Part shown: positions 22,283 to 32,073 of the stretch, one piece after another
Numbering within the stretch: position 1 is the first letter of the stretch
Layout: the number at the start of each line of letters is the position of its first letter
Origin: Amycolatopsis deserti
Lineage (GTDB): Bacteria > Actinomycetota > Actinomycetes > Mycobacteriales > Pseudonocardiaceae
Assembly (NCBI RefSeq): GCF_014653945.1
Contig: NZ_BNAU01000003.1
Coordinates: forward strand, 496,001 to 560,000
DNA: 64,000 bases
Direction of reading: 5' to 3'
Made by a program: the position numbers and the translations under genes
Notes under the pieces: model-generated
Database searches by the model: none
The model's input: the letters and a program-made list of their open reading frames with translations, nothing else
What the model was told of the DNA's origin: nothing

Positions 22283-22852
22283 ATGGGAACTCGGGAGAAG
22301 ATCCTGGCCGCGGCCACGCAGATCATGCGCGAGCAGGGCTACGCCCGCGCCACGACGAAGGAGATCGCGCGCGCCGCCGGCTTTTCGGAAGCGGCGCTGT
22401 ACAAGCACTTCGCGGACAAGACGGAGATCTTCATCGGCGTGATCTCCTCCCAGCTGCCCGGTCTGGAGGCGATGCTGGGCGACCTCACCCCGGGGCGGCA
22501 CAGCGTGCGCGCCAACCTGGTGCGGATCACCGCCACGGCGATCGACTTCTACACCGAGAGCTTCCCGATCGGGGCGTCCCTGTTCTCCTCACAGGAGCTG
22601 CTGACGGCCCACCGGGCGGCGATCCGCGAGCACGGCGCCGGGCCGCGCACGCCGGTCACCCGCCTGGCGAACTACCTGCGCGCCGAGCAGCGACTGGGCC
22701 GCCTGCCGTCCACATCGGACCCGGACGCGATCGCGGCTTTGCTGCTGGGCGCGGCGTTCCAGCAGGGATTCCTCCGACACTGGGACACCGAAACCGAGGA
22801 CCCGACGGTGCTGGCGCGCAAACTCGTGAAGGCGGTGCTGCCCAGCTCGTGA
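22283..22852 (+). CDS. TetR-family transcriptional regulator
   Basis: A 189-residue protein. Residues 1-48 form the TetR DNA-binding domain (REKILAAATQIMREQGYARATTKEIARAAGFSEAALYKHFADKTEIF), and the rest is a helical ligand-binding domain with TetR_C-type features. A palindrome in the divergent promoter region (22232-22245) is its likely operator. The neighbouring NmrA-like gene is the likely target. The ligand is unknown. Confidence 0.9.
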   Translation: MGTREKILAAATQIMREQGYARATTKEIARAAGFSEAALYKHFADKTEIFIGVISSQLPGLEAMLGDLTPGRHSVRANLVRITATAIDFYTESFPIGASLFSSQELLTAHRAAIREHGAGPRTPVTRLANYLRAEQRLGRLPSTSDPDAIAALLLGAAFQQGFLRHWDTETEDPTVLARKLVKAVLPSS

Positions 22853-22856
22853 CCCG

Positions 22857-23106
22857 TCATCGAGCGAGAGCCTCGAGAACGAAGAACAGGCCGGATCGGG
22901 CTGCGGGCCGGGGCTCCTGGATCGTGTAGGCGACGAACGGGTGGTCCACCGACGCGATCAGCCGACGTCGACCCCCGTCACCACCGCGCCGCGGTCGCGC
23001 AGCTCGGAGTCAACGAATCCGCACCGCAGCCGGCGTCCAGGATCCGACGGCCGGCCACGTCCCCGGCGAGGGCCAGCATCGCGGGCCGCTCGTAGTAGGC
23101 GTTCAT
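22857..23106 (-). pseudogene. remnant of a SAM-dependent methyltransferase
   Basis: On the minus strand the start MNAYYERPAMLALAG is followed by the SAM-binding motif RRILDAGCG. After a frameshift comes SELRDRGAVVTGVD, and then directly a tail ending FVAYTIQEPRPAARSGLFFVLEAL with a stop at 22857. This gives the first ~60 and last ~30 residues of a class I methyltransferase, with the middle ~150 deleted and at least one frameshift. It cannot be functional. It lies between the TetR gene and the MarR-type regulator. Confidence 0.75.
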
Positions 23107-23115
23107 GTCGTTCAC

Positions 23116-23580
23116 CTACCGCCGCACCCGCTCCCTCTCCCAGCGTTCGAACAGCAGCGGCAGCTCCTTGAGGATGAACGACAGGAAGTCCCGCATGTCG
23201 GCCAGCCGACGGCCCGCCGGCGTGTCCTCCCCCACCGCCTCGATGCCCTCCTCGGCCGCGTCCCGCCACATCTCCACGAACCGGTCCCGCTTGCGCATGC
23301 TGGCGAACCACATGTCGTCGAGCACGCGGAAGTGGTCGCGGCGCTCGCCGGGCTCCCGCTCCCGCTCGACCAGCCCCACCTGCTCCAGGTAACGCACCGC
23401 CCCGGACACCGCCGCCGGGCTGACCTGCAGCTTCTCCGCCAGCTCGCCCGCGGTGAGGCGGCTGTCGTCGGTCACCACGAGCGCGGCGAACACGCGCGCG
23501 GCCATGCGCTGGATGCCGAGCTGGGTGAGTACGAGGGCCAGCCGCTCGACGTACCGGCGGACCGCCTCTTCGTCACGCAT
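23116..23580 (-). CDS. MarR/GbsR-family transcriptional regulator
   Basis: A 154-residue protein with a winged helix-turn-helix: RMAARVFAALVVTDDSRLTAGELAEKLQVSPAAVSGAVRYLEQVGLVERE (residues about 25-75), the wing EREPGERRDHFRV, then a long helical dimerisation part. GbsR/PadR-like MarR proteins of this length often control adjacent exporters. It is divergent from an ABC exporter with a palindrome (23639-23654) just before the exporter start, so repression of the exporter is the likely role. Confidence 0.87.
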   Translation of the reverse strand: MRDEEAVRRYVERLALVLTQLGIQRMAARVFAALVVTDDSRLTAGELAEKLQVSPAAVSGAVRYLEQVGLVEREREPGERRDHFRVLDDMWFASMRKRDRFVEMWRDAAEEGIEAVGEDTPAGRRLADMRDFLSFILKELPLLFERWERERVRR

Positions 23581-23638
23581 GACCGATCATCCTTCCTCAC
23601 CCGTCCAGCGCTTCAGCCAATCTATACGTTTTCCTAAC

Positions 23639-23654
23639 TTCACAACTTTGTGAA
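23639..23654. promoter_or_regulatory. palindromic MarR-type operator before the ABC exporter
   Basis: TTCACA-ACTT-TGTGAA is a perfect inverted repeat 21 bases upstream of the exporter ATPase start. TATACG at about 23622 may be a -10 element. It is AT-rich compared with its surroundings. Confidence 0.6.
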
Positions 23655-23674
23655 ATCACTGTAGCTTCGCGTCC

Positions 23675-24571
23675 ATGGACAACGCCATCTCCATCGAGGG
23701 CCTGCACAAGTCGTTCGGTGCGACCAAGGCCCTCGACGACCTGAACCTGCAGGTCAAGACCGGAGAAGTGCACGGCTTCCTGGGCCCGAACGGGGCCGGG
23801 AAGTCCACCACCATCCGCGTCCTGCTCGGTCTGCTGCGCGCGGACCGCGGCATCGTCCGCCTGCTCGGCGGCGACCCGTGGCGCGACGCGGCGAGCCTGC
23901 ACCGACGGCTCGCCTACGTCCCCGGCGACGTCAACCTCTGGCCCAACCTGTCCGGCGGCGAGGTCATCGACCTGCTCGGCCGGCTGCGCGGCGGGCTCGA
24001 CAAGCGCCGGCGCGACGAGCTGATCGAGCGCTTCGACCTCGATCCGAAGAAGAAGGGCCGCACCTACTCCAAGGGCAACCGGCAGAAGGTCGCGATCGTC
24101 GCGGCCCTGTCCTCCGACGTCGAGCTGCTGATCCTCGACGAACCGACGTCCGGCCTCGACCCGCTGATGGAGGCCACCTTCCAGTACGCGATCCAGGAGG
24201 AGCGCGACAAGGGCCGCACGGTGCTGCTGTCCAGCCACATCCTCGCCGAGGTCGAGGCCCTGTGCGACCGGGTCAGCATCATCCGCAACGGGCACGCCGT
24301 CGAGACCGGCACGCTGAGCGAACTGCGGCACCTCACCCGCACCTCCATCGTGGCGGAGCTGGCCGGTCACCCGAACGGGCTCAGCTCGCTGTCCGAGGTG
24401 CACGACCTCAAGGTCGACGGCAACCGCGTCCGGTTCGACGTCGAGACCCAGTCGCTGGACCAGGTGCTGCGCAAGCTCACCGAGGTCGGCGTGCGCAGCC
24501 TGACCAGCCAGCCGCCGACGCTGGAGGAACTGTTCCTGCGCCACTACACGACCGAAGCGAGCGCCCGGTGA
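23675..24571 (+). CDS. ABC exporter ATP-binding protein
   Basis: A 298-residue ATPase: Walker [13 protein letters not shown] near residue 37, signature [11 protein letters not shown] (a variant of LSGGQ), Walker [15 protein letters not shown]-loop VLLSSHIL. The C-terminal ~80 residues form the regulatory part seen in drug-export ATPases of the DrrA/CcmA type. It overlaps the permease gene by 4 bases (GTGA). It should power export of a hydrophobic compound, probably under control of the divergent MarR/GbsR protein. Confidence 0.92.
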   Translation: MDNAISIEGLHKSFGATKALDDLNLQVKTGEVHGFLGPNGAGKSTTIRVLLGLLRADRGIVRLLGGDPWRDAASLHRRLAYVPGDVNLWPNLSGGEVIDLLGRLRGGLDKRRRDELIERFDLDPKKKGRTYSKGNRQKVAIVAALSSDVELLILDEPTSGLDPLMEATFQYAIQEERDKGRTVLLSSHILAEVEALCDRVSIIRNGHAVETGTLSELRHLTRTSIVAELAGHPNGLSSLSEVHDLKVDGNRVRFDVETQSLDQVLRKLTEVGVRSLTSQPPTLEELFLRHYTTEASAR

Positions 24572-26163
24572 CCGCGCTGGTGGGCACCCGGCAGCTGGTC
24601 CGCCTCGCGCTGCGGCGGGATCGGGTCGTGCTGCCGCTCTGGGTGCTGGTGCTCGGCGTCTTGCCCGCGAGCTCCGCGGGCGCCTACGACCAGCTGTACC
24701 CGGACGCGGCCAGCCGGGCGTCGCTGACGGCGGGGATGAGCGCGAACCCGTCCATCACCCTGCTGTACGGGCCGCCGTTCGACCTGTCCACCGCGGGCGG
24801 GTTCACGGCCTGGCGCTTCGGCGTGTTCCTGCCCCTGTTCGCCGCGCTGGCCTGCATCTTCACCGTCACGCGGCACACCAGGCAGGAAGAGGACACCGGG
24901 CGGCAGGAGCTGCTGTCCTCGGCCGTGACCGGGCGCTACGCCGCCCTGACCGCCGCGTTGATCACCGCGGGCATCGGCGCGGTCGGAACCGGGCTGCTGG
25001 TCGCACTGGGCCTGATCGGCGCGGGCCTGCCGTCCGGCGGTTCGGTGGCGTTCGGGCTCGCGATCACGTTGACCGGGCTGGTGTTCGCCGCGGTCGCCGC
25101 GATCGCCGCCCAGCTGGCCGAGTACTCGCGCACCGCGAACGGCATCGCCTCCGCCGTGCTCGGGTTCGCCTTCCTGCTGCGCGCGGTCGGTGACTCGGCG
25201 ACGGACGTTTCGTGGCTGTCGTGGCTGTCGCCGCTCGGGTGGTCGACGCAGATGCGGCCGTTCGCCGGCGACCGGTGGGCCGTCGCGCTGCTGCTCGTCG
25301 CCATGGCCCTCGTGCTGGGGACGGTGGCCTACCGGCTGCTGCCGCGGCGGGACGTCGGGATGGGCGTCTTCCCGGCGCGTCCGGGACCGCCGGTGGCGGC
25401 GCCCGGGCTGCGGTCGCCGTTCGCGCTGGCCTGGCGGCTGCACCGGGGTGTGCTGATCGGCTGGACCGTCGGGTTCGCGGTGCTGGGGGCAATGTTCGGC
25501 TCGCTGGCCGCGGGTATCGGCGACATCGTCGGCGAAAGCGCGCAGGCACAGCAGATGCTCGAGCGGCTGGGTGGCGCGCAGAGCCTGGTCGACACGTACC
25601 TCGCGGCGATCGCCGGCATCTTCGGGATGGTCGCGGCGATGTACGCGGTGCAGGCCACGCTGCGGATGCGTGCCGAGGAGACCGCGCTGCGGCTGGAACC
25701 GCTGCTGGCGACCCGCGTGCGGCGGTTGCGGTGGGCGGGCAGCCATCTGGTGTTCGCGCTGCTGGGGACGGCTCTGCTGCTGGTCGTGTCGGGCCTGTTC
25801 GCCGGGCTGCTGCACGGGTTGCGGGTCGGGGACGTGAGCGGCCAGGTGCCGGCGGTGCTCGGCGCGACGATCGCGCAGGTGCCCGCGGTGTGGGTGGTCG
25901 TCGGGATCGCCGTGGTGGTGTTCGGGTTCGCGCCGAAGCTGGCGACGGCGGCGTGGGGGGTGGCCGCGTTGTTCCTCCTGTTGTCGCTGTTCGGGCCGGT
26001 CGTGCAGGCGCCGCAGGTGGTGCTGGACATCTCGCCGTTCACGCACGTGCCGAAGTTGCCGAGCGCGGAGTTCGTGGTCACGCCGTTCGCGTGGCTGCTC
26101 GGGATCGCCGCGGTCGCGCTTGCCACGGGCCTGGCACGGTTTCAGCGGCGCGACATCGGGTAG
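24568..26163 (+). CDS. ABC-2-type exporter permease
   Basis: A 531-residue membrane protein starting at GTG 24568, overlapping the ATPase stop. About 12 hydrophobic segments in two similar halves can be seen (for example [71 protein letters not shown]). Each half starts with a segment and a large loop as in polyketide/tetronasin-type exporters (TnrB-like). The substrate is unknown; antibiotic or lipid export is typical of this class. Confidence 0.87.
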   Translation: MTALVGTRQLVRLALRRDRVVLPLWVLVLGVLPASSAGAYDQLYPDAASRASLTAGMSANPSITLLYGPPFDLSTAGGFTAWRFGVFLPLFAALACIFTVTRHTRQEEDTGRQELLSSAVTGRYAALTAALITAGIGAVGTGLLVALGLIGAGLPSGGSVAFGLAITLTGLVFAAVAAIAAQLAEYSRTANGIASAVLGFAFLLRAVGDSATDVSWLSWLSPLGWSTQMRPFAGDRWAVALLLVAMALVLGTVAYRLLPRRDVGMGVFPARPGPPVAAPGLRSPFALAWRLHRGVLIGWTVGFAVLGAMFGSLAAGIGDIVGESAQAQQMLERLGGAQSLVDTYLAAIAGIFGMVAAMYAVQATLRMRAEETALRLEPLLATRVRRLRWAGSHLVFALLGTALLLVVSGLFAGLLHGLRVGDVSGQVPAVLGATIAQVPAVWVVVGIAVVVFGFAPKLATAAWGVAALFLLLSLFGPVVQAPQVVLDISPFTHVPKLPSAEFVVTPFAWLLGIAAVALATGLARFQRRDIG

Positions 26164-26280
26164 TCCCGGTTCATCCGAGCGGCAGCGCCTGGACTCGTCG
26201 GGGGGTCCGGGCTCTGCCGTTCATTTTTTTGTCGGTACCCCTCGCTAACGTTGTTCATCAGGCGGGACCGAGGGGGGACC

Positions 26281-27540
26281 ATGCGATGGGGGTTGTTGGG
26301 GCACGGGGATTTCCGGCGTCTGTGGCTGGCCGACGCGCTGAGCCAGTTCGGCGACCGGATCAACCTGCTCGCGGTGCCGTTGCTGGCGGCGATCACGCTG
26401 CGGGCGACGGCGTGGCAGGTGTCCGTGCTGCGGACGCTGGAGACGCTGGCGTACTTGCTGCTGGCGTTGCAGGTGGGCGCGTGGACGGACCGGATGCGCA
26501 AGCGGCGCGTGCTGGTGGCGGCCGATGCCGGGCGCGCGGTGGCGTTCGGTTCGGTGCCGGTCGCGGCGGCGTTCGGTGTGCTCACGATGCCGCAGCTGTA
26601 TGTGGTGGTGGCGGTGGCCGGGGTGCTGTCGGTGTTCTTCGAGGTGGCGCACCGGACGTACCTGCCGAGCCTGGTCCCGCGCGCACAGCTGGTCGAAGGC
26701 AACGCGCGGCTGCAGGCCAACGTGTCGGTCGCGGCAGTGGCGGCGCCCGGCCTGTCGGGATGGCTGGTGCAGCTGTTCGGCGGCGCCACGGCGGTCGGGG
26801 TGAACGCGGTGAGCTTCCTGTGGTCGGCGGCGTGGTTGCGGCGGATCCGCGCGCCGGACCGCCTGCCGGAGGCGCGGGCGAGAGCCCCGCTGCGACGCGA
26901 AATCGGCGACGGGCTCCGGTTCGTCTTCCGGCACCCGGTGCTGCGCGCGATCGGAGCGCACGACGTGTGCGTCAGCGTCTGCCAGCAGTTCCAGATCACG
27001 GTGGCGGCACTGTTCCTACAGCGCGAGGTGCACCTGTCGCCGGGCCTGATCGGATTGCTGCAGGCGGGCGGGCTGACCGGGGCGGTGCTCGGCGCGGCGG
27101 TGGCCCGCCGGCTCGGCAGGCGGCTCGGCGAGGCGCGGCTGATGTGGATCAGCGCGCTGGCGTGGGGCGTGGGATACCTGATGATCCCGTTGACCACGCC
27201 GGGCTGGGGTCTGGCCTGGTACCCCGTCGGCAACTTCCTGACCGGGATGAGCATCGTGGTGCTCAACGTGCACCAGCTCAGCTACCGCCAGGCGGTGACG
27301 CCCGAGCGGCTGCAGGGCCGGGTGGCGGCCACCTCCGCGTTCCTGTACTTCGCGCCGGGGCCGGTCGGAAGTGCGCTCGCCGGGGTGCTGGCGAGCGTGG
27401 CCGGGCTGCGCGGGACGTTGTGGCTGGCCGGAGCCGGGGTGGCGGCGTCGGCGCTGTGGCTGGTCTGCTCGCCGTTGCGGCGGATGCGGCGGTTGCCCGA
27501 GGCATACGAGGAGGAGCGCACGGGTAGTCACGCCACATGA
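26281..27540 (+). CDS. MFS transporter
   Basis: A 419-residue major facilitator with 12 predicted membrane spans. The N-terminus FRRLWLADALSQFGDRINLLAVPLLA is typical of MFS_3/enterobactin-exporter-like proteins, and the loop 2-3 motif is DRMRKRRVLV. GAGGGGGG precedes ATG 26281. It overlaps the succinate-semialdehyde dehydrogenase by 4 bases, so the two are coupled. The substrate cannot be told; an efflux role is usual for this subfamily. Confidence 0.88.
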   Translation: MRWGLLGHGDFRRLWLADALSQFGDRINLLAVPLLAAITLRATAWQVSVLRTLETLAYLLLALQVGAWTDRMRKRRVLVAADAGRAVAFGSVPVAAAFGVLTMPQLYVVVAVAGVLSVFFEVAHRTYLPSLVPRAQLVEGNARLQANVSVAAVAAPGLSGWLVQLFGGATAVGVNAVSFLWSAAWLRRIRAPDRLPEARARAPLRREIGDGLRFVFRHPVLRAIGAHDVCVSVCQQFQITVAALFLQREVHLSPGLIGLLQAGGLTGAVLGAAVARRLGRRLGEARLMWISALAWGVGYLMIPLTTPGWGLAWYPVGNFLTGMSIVVLNVHQLSYRQAVTPERLQGRVAATSAFLYFAPGPVGSALAGVLASVAGLRGTLWLAGAGVAASALWLVCSPLRRMRRLPEAYEEERTGSHAT

Positions 27541-28991
27541 CCCTCGATGGAGTACCGCGCCAGCTCTTCCTCGCCGGTCAGTGGCGTGACGCCGCGGACG
27601 GCAGCCGCTTCGGTGTGCACGATCCGGGGACCGAGCAGCAGCTCTGCGAGGTCTCCGACGCGCAGGACGCCGATGTCGGGGAGGCCATCGAGGCGGCCGT
27701 CGCGAAGCAGGAGGAGTGGGCCGCGACCCCGCCGCGCGAGCGGGGCGAGATCCTGCGCCGCGCGTGGCAGTTGATGACCGACCGCGCCGACGAGCTGGCC
27801 CGGTTGATGACGCTGGAGATGGGCAAGAGCCTGGAGGAGTCGAAGGCCGAAGTCACTTACGCCGCCGAGTTCTTCCGGTGGTTCGCCGAGGAGGCCGTGC
27901 GCATCGACGGGCGGTACGCGCGCAGTCCGGCCGGTGGCGGGCGCGTGCTCGTGTCGAAGCACCCGGTGGGGCCGTGCATCCTGGTGACGCCGTGGAACTT
28001 CCCGCTCGCGATGGGCACCCGCAAGATCGGGCCGGCCATCGCCGCGGGCTGCACCATGATCGTCAAGCCGGCGCAGCTGACGCCGCTGTCGATGCTGAAC
28101 CTCGCTGGCCTGCTCAACGAAGCCGGGCTGCCGGACGGGGTGCTGAGCGTGCTGCCGAGCACGTCGGCGAGCCGGGTCGTTAACCCGGCCCTGGCCGACC
28201 CGCGGATCCGGAAGCTGTCCTTCACCGGGTCCACCGAGGTCGGGCGCAAGCTGGTCGAGCAGTGCGCGCCGAACCTGCAGCGGATGTCCATGGAGCTGGG
28301 CGGCAACGCGCCGTTCCTGATGTTCGAGGACGCGGACCTGGACGCGGCGGTCAAGGGCGCTGTCACCGCGAAGATGCGCAACAACGGCGAATCGTGCGTG
28401 GCGGCGAACCGGTTCCACGTGCACTCGTCGGTGGCCGGGGAGTTCGTGCGGCAGCTGACCGAGGCGATGTCGTCGCTGAAGGTCGGGCACGGCACCGAGG
28501 ACGGGGTCAAGGTCGGGCCGCTGATCAGCGCCGAGCAGCGGGACAAGGTGATCGAGCTGGTCGACGACGCGCTGTCCCGCGGCGCGCACGCGACCACCGG
28601 CGGCAAACCGCTGGACGGCGACGGCTTCTTCTACGCGCCGACCGTGCTCACCGACGTCCCGCCGGACGCCCGCATCCTGCGCGAGGAGGTGTTCGGCCCG
28701 GTCGCGCCGGTGACCACGTTCGACGACGAGGACGAGGCCGTCCGGCTCGCCAACGACACCGAGTTCGGCCTGGTGGCCTACGTGTTCACGCGCGATCTGG
28801 ACCGCGCCATCCGCGTCGGCGAGCGGATGGCGACCGGGATGGTCGGGCTCAACACCGGGCTGGTGTCGAACGCGTCGGCGCCCTTCGGCGGCGTGAAGGC
28901 GTCCGGGTTCGGCCGGGAGGGCGGCGCCGAGGGCATCGAGGAGTACCTCGACGTGAAGTACATGGCGCTGTCGCTCAGCGGTACTCCGTAG
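27537..28991 (+). CDS. gabD: NAD(P)-dependent succinate-semialdehyde dehydrogenase
   Basis: A 484-residue aldehyde dehydrogenase: VTPWNFPLAMGTRK (cofactor and substrate region), SFTGSTEVG (NAD-binding), MELGGNAPFLMF with the general base Glu, and the catalytic Cys in NNGESCVAANRF. The sequence is closest in flavour to GabD enzymes, which oxidise succinate semialdehyde to succinate in GABA breakdown. The motif around the Cys has ES where GabD usually has QT, a minor oddity. Start ATG 27537 overlaps the MFS stop (ATGA). Other medium-chain aldehydes are possible substrates. Confidence 0.85.
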   Translation: MTLDGVPRQLFLAGQWRDAADGSRFGVHDPGTEQQLCEVSDAQDADVGEAIEAAVAKQEEWAATPPRERGEILRRAWQLMTDRADELARLMTLEMGKSLEESKAEVTYAAEFFRWFAEEAVRIDGRYARSPAGGGRVLVSKHPVGPCILVTPWNFPLAMGTRKIGPAIAAGCTMIVKPAQLTPLSMLNLAGLLNEAGLPDGVLSVLPSTSASRVVNPALADPRIRKLSFTGSTEVGRKLVEQCAPNLQRMSMELGGNAPFLMFEDADLDAAVKGAVTAKMRNNGESCVAANRFHVHSSVAGEFVRQLTEAMSSLKVGHGTEDGVKVGPLISAEQRDKVIELVDDALSRGAHATTGGKPLDGDGFFYAPTVLTDVPPDARILREEVFGPVAPVTTFDDEDEAVRLANDTEFGLVAYVFTRDLDRAIRVGERMATGMVGLNTGLVSNASAPFGGVKASGFGREGGAEGIEEYLDVKYMALSLSGTP

Positions 28992-29135
28992 CGATCCGCA
29001 ATCTTAGTCCGATGAGGACTGTCGCGGTGAGACGGTCCAGCCACCGGCGCCCGCGCCCCCAAGCCCGGCCAACGCGACAACCAGCACACCCAAAGCCACC
29101 AACACCACCTGCCAACCCCACGCCCGCGCAGCCCG
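28975..29135 (-). pseudogene. 3' fragment of a LysE/RhtB-type exporter gene
   Basis: Minus-strand frames give a hydrophobic span (WQVVLVALGVLVVALAGLGA) and, after a frameshift, RRWLDRLTATVLIGLRLRIATE with a stop at 28975. This is the usual last transmembrane part and C-terminus of LysE-family amino-acid exporters. The remaining ~150 residues are missing, so it is a remnant. Its end overlaps the end of the dehydrogenase gene on the opposite strand. Confidence 0.65.
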
Positions 29136-29948
29136 TCAGCCCACCTCCCCAGCGCCCTCCTGGAGGTGCGCACTGATCGGCACCACGAGCGGCGTTCCGG
29201 AGACCGGGTCGGGCAACACCTTCGCCGTCAGGCCGAAGATCTCGTCCAGCAGGGGCTCCGTCAGCACCGTCGACGGCGGGCCCTGCGCGATGATCCGTCC
29301 GTCGCGCATCGCTACCAATGTGTCGGCGTAGCGGGCGGCCAGGTTCAAATCGTGCAGGACCATCACGACCGTTGTGCCGCGGTCGCGGTGCAGGCGGTGC
29401 ACCAGGTCCAGCACGTCGATCTGGTGGGCCAGGTCCAGGTACGTGATCGGCTCGTCCAGGAGCAGCAGTCCGGTCTCCTGCGCGAGCGTCATCGAGATCC
29501 ACGCGCGCTGCCGCTGCCCGCCGGACAGTTCGTCGACCACGCGATCGGCGAGCACGTCCATGCCTGTGAGCCGCAAGGCGTTGGAGATCGCGTCCTCGTC
29601 CGATGACGACCACTGCCGGTACCAGCGCTGGTGCGGGTGCCGCCCGCGCGCCACCAGATCGCCGACCGTCAGGCCCTCGGGCGCGACCGGCGACTGCGGC
29701 AGCAGCCCGACCACCTTCGCGACCTCGCGCGTCGGCAGCGTGTCGATCCGCTTGCCGTCCAGCAGCACCGCGCCCTCCCGCGGCGCCAGCAACCGCGCCA
29801 GCGCCCGCAGCAGCGTCGACTTGCCGCAACCGTTCGGGCCGATGATCGCGGTGATCGTGCCGTCCAGGACATCCAGGTCCAGGCCGTCGACCACCACCCG
29901 CTCGCCGTACCCCAGCCTCAGCCCTTCGGCGCGCAGTCGTGACGTCAT
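29136..29948 (-). CDS. ferric-siderophore ABC transporter ATP-binding protein
   Basis: A 270-residue FecE/FepC-type ATPase: Walker A IIGPNGCGKSTLLRAL (near residue 38), Q-loop LLPQSPVAPEG, signature LSGGQRQRAWIS, Walker B LLLLDEPITYLDLAHQ and H-loop VLHDLNLAARYAD. The start ATG 29948 overlaps the permease stop by 4 bases. It is the third gene of a minus-strand set of two permeases and an ATPase; the binding protein is divergent. It energises uptake of Fe(III)-siderophore. Confidence 0.94.
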   Translation of the reverse strand: MTSRLRAEGLRLGYGERVVVDGLDLDVLDGTITAIIGPNGCGKSTLLRALARLLAPREGAVLLDGKRIDTLPTREVAKVVGLLPQSPVAPEGLTVGDLVARGRHPHQRWYRQWSSSDEDAISNALRLTGMDVLADRVVDELSGGQRQRAWISMTLAQETGLLLLDEPITYLDLAHQIDVLDLVHRLHRDRGTTVVMVLHDLNLAARYADTLVAMRDGRIIAQGPPSTVLTEPLLDEIFGLTAKVLPDPVSGTPLVVPISAHLQEGAGEVG

Positions 29949-30994
29949 GCTCGTGCCTCCCGGCGGCTCCGGACGAACAGGAAGATCAGATACGGCGCGC
30001 CGAGGATCGCGGTCAGCACCCCGACCGGCAGATCCGGCAACAACAGCCGGGTCAGCAGGTCCGCACCCACGGTCAGCAACGCCCCCAGCACCATCGACCC
30101 GACCAGCGGCGGCTGCGCGGTCTTCGCCAGCCGCACCGCGATCTGCGGCGTCGCCAGCGCGACGAACGTGATCGGCCCGGCCGCGGCGGTGGCGATCGCG
30201 GCCAGCGCGGCCGCCAGCAACAGCAGCGCCCCGCGCGCACCGTCCACCCGGATGCCGAGGCCGCGCGCGGTGTCGTCGCCGAACTGCAGCCCGCCGACCG
30301 TCCGCCCGCAGACCAGGGTGATCGGCACCAGCACGGCCAGCGCGATCGCGACCGGGCCCACCGAGTCCCACCCGACGTCGGCCAGGTTGCCCACCAGCCA
30401 CGTCGTCGCACGCGCCGCGTCGTTCACGTCCCCGGCGGCCAGCAGCCAGTTCACGATGTTGTAGCTGATCGCCCACAGCCCGATGCCGATCAGCACCATG
30501 CGGTAGCCGTCGATGCCGCGCCGCCACGACAACGCGTACAGCAGCACGCCCGCCAGCAACCCGCCGATCAGCCCGGCGACCGGCACACCGAGCGCGCTCA
30601 CCATCCCGCTGACCTGGCCGCGGTACCCGCCGGCGACGATCGCGGTGACCGCGCCGACACCCGCGCCCCACGTGATGCCCAGGATGTCCGGGCTGGCCAG
30701 CGGATTGCGCGCGACCGACTGGAACAGGGCGCCGGACAGCCCGAGCGCGGCGCCCACCAGCACACCGGCGAGCGTGCGCGGCAGGCGCAGGTCGAAGATG
30801 ATCCCGCGTTCCCGCCGGGTTCCGCCGCCGAGCAGGGTCTCCAGCACGTTCCAGATCCCGATGCGGGAGCTGCCCATCCCTATGTTGATCGCGGCGACGA
30901 GCACCAGCAGCACCGCCGCGATGACGACGACCGCGATCACCCGCGGCTTGACCATCCACGCCACCGGCCCGGCGGCCAGCACCTTGCGACTCAT
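29945..30994 (-). CDS. FecCD-family siderophore permease (second)
   Basis: A 349-residue membrane protein with about 9-10 spans and FecCD signatures (LRLPRTLAGVLVGAALGLSGALFQSVARNPLASPDILG near residues 65-105, and GPITFVALATPQIAVRLAK near the end, the ATPase-coupling loop). The ATG at 30994 overlaps the stop of the first permease. It forms the heterodimeric channel with that permease and docks the ATPase encoded next. Confidence 0.93.
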   Translation of the reverse strand: MSRKVLAAGPVAWMVKPRVIAVVVIAAVLLVLVAAINIGMGSSRIGIWNVLETLLGGGTRRERGIIFDLRLPRTLAGVLVGAALGLSGALFQSVARNPLASPDILGITWGAGVGAVTAIVAGGYRGQVSGMVSALGVPVAGLIGGLLAGVLLYALSWRRGIDGYRMVLIGIGLWAISYNIVNWLLAAGDVNDAARATTWLVGNLADVGWDSVGPVAIALAVLVPITLVCGRTVGGLQFGDDTARGLGIRVDGARGALLLLAAALAAIATAAAGPITFVALATPQIAVRLAKTAQPPLVGSMVLGALLTVGADLLTRLLLPDLPVGVLTAILGAPYLIFLFVRSRREARA

Positions 30995-32016
30995 ACCTTG
31001 CTCAGCCCCCGCCGCCGCACCAGCACGATGAACACCGGCGCCCCGATGATCGCGAGCAGGATGCCGACCTCGAAGTTGTCGCCGGTCAGCACGCGCCCGA
31101 GCACGTCGGCCGTCAGCAGCAGCACCGCGCCGAGCAGCCCGGCCACCGGCACCAGCCAGCGGTAGTCCGGGCCGGTGATGGCGCGGGCGAGGTGCGGCAC
31201 GACGAGCCCGAGGAACGCGATCGGCCCGCACGCGGCCACCGCCGACCCGGTCAGCAGCGTGATCGCGGCGACGCCGAGGACCCGCGTGCGCAGCACCCGC
31301 TGTCCGAGTGCGGTCGCGACGTCCTCGCCCAGCGCCAGCGTGTTCAGGCCGGGCGTGTTGACCAGCGCGAGCAGCAGGCCGAGCACCAGGAACGGCGCGA
31401 TCTGACCGGTGATCGCGAAGTCGCGCCCGGCGATCGACCCGATCCGCCAGAACCGGTAGGTCTCCATGCCGCGCTCGTCGCCGAGGATGATCGCCGACAC
31501 CAGCCCGTGCAGCAGGGCGCTCACCGCCGCCCCGGCCAGCGCGAGCGTCACCGGGGTCGCACCCTTGCCGCCGACCGCGCCGAGCAGGAACACCGCGACG
31601 CTGGCCAGCATCGCGCCGGCGAACCCGAACCAGATGAAGCCGTAGAGCCCGTCGACGCCGAGCACGACGACCGCGAACACGACCGCCAGCGCCGCGCCGT
31701 GCGTGACGCCGAGCAGGCCGGGGTCGGCCAGCGGGTTGCGCGTGTGGCCCTGCATGAGCGCGCCGGCGACGCCGATCGCGAGCCCGACGAGCAGGCCCAG
31801 CACCGTGCGCGGCACCCGCAGCGACCGGACGATGATGTCCGATTCGGACCCGGTCGGCTGGGTGAGCGCCGTCCACACCTCACCGAGCGGGATCGTCTTC
31901 GTCCCGAGCGCGACACTCGCCGCGCAGATCAGGACCAGCAGTACGGCGAGCCCGCCGATACCGGCGAGACGACGCTGCCTGCGCGTCCGTGGCCGGGCTG
32001 TCGCCACCACCGTCAC
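30991..32016 (-). CDS. FecCD-family siderophore permease (first)
   Basis: A 341-residue permease with the same layout as its partner: SLRVPRTVLGLLVGLAIGVAGALMQGHTRNPLADPGLLG and GPIAFLGLVVPHLARAI. It is the first gene of the minus-strand importer operon. It starts 88 bases from the divergent binding-protein gene; the IdeR-type iron box in that gap probably controls both directions, so uptake is switched on when iron is scarce. Confidence 0.93.
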   Translation of the reverse strand: MTVVATARPRTRRQRRLAGIGGLAVLLVLICAASVALGTKTIPLGEVWTALTQPTGSESDIIVRSLRVPRTVLGLLVGLAIGVAGALMQGHTRNPLADPGLLGVTHGAALAVVFAVVVLGVDGLYGFIWFGFAGAMLASVAVFLLGAVGGKGATPVTLALAGAAVSALLHGLVSAIILGDERGMETYRFWRIGSIAGRDFAITGQIAPFLVLGLLLALVNTPGLNTLALGEDVATALGQRVLRTRVLGVAAITLLTGSAVAACGPIAFLGLVVPHLARAITGPDYRWLVPVAGLLGAVLLLTADVLGRVLTGDNFEVGILLAIIGAPVFIVLVRRRGLSKV

Positions 32017-32073
32017 TGATGTCGCCTATCACTCGCGCTTCCAAAGGGGACAAACCGCATCCTATGCTCCGCG

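Noticed and set aside
24544..26046. A 500-codon frame antisense to the ABC permease
   Set aside because: The product is Arg/His/Gln/Pro-rich and lacks domains; the permease frame on plus has clear membrane spans and translational coupling.
30840..30960. Frame running from the permease into the siderophore ATPase as a fused permease-ATPase
   Set aside because: The upstream part is in a frame without membrane spans; separate ATG starts with 4-base overlaps explain the three genes better.
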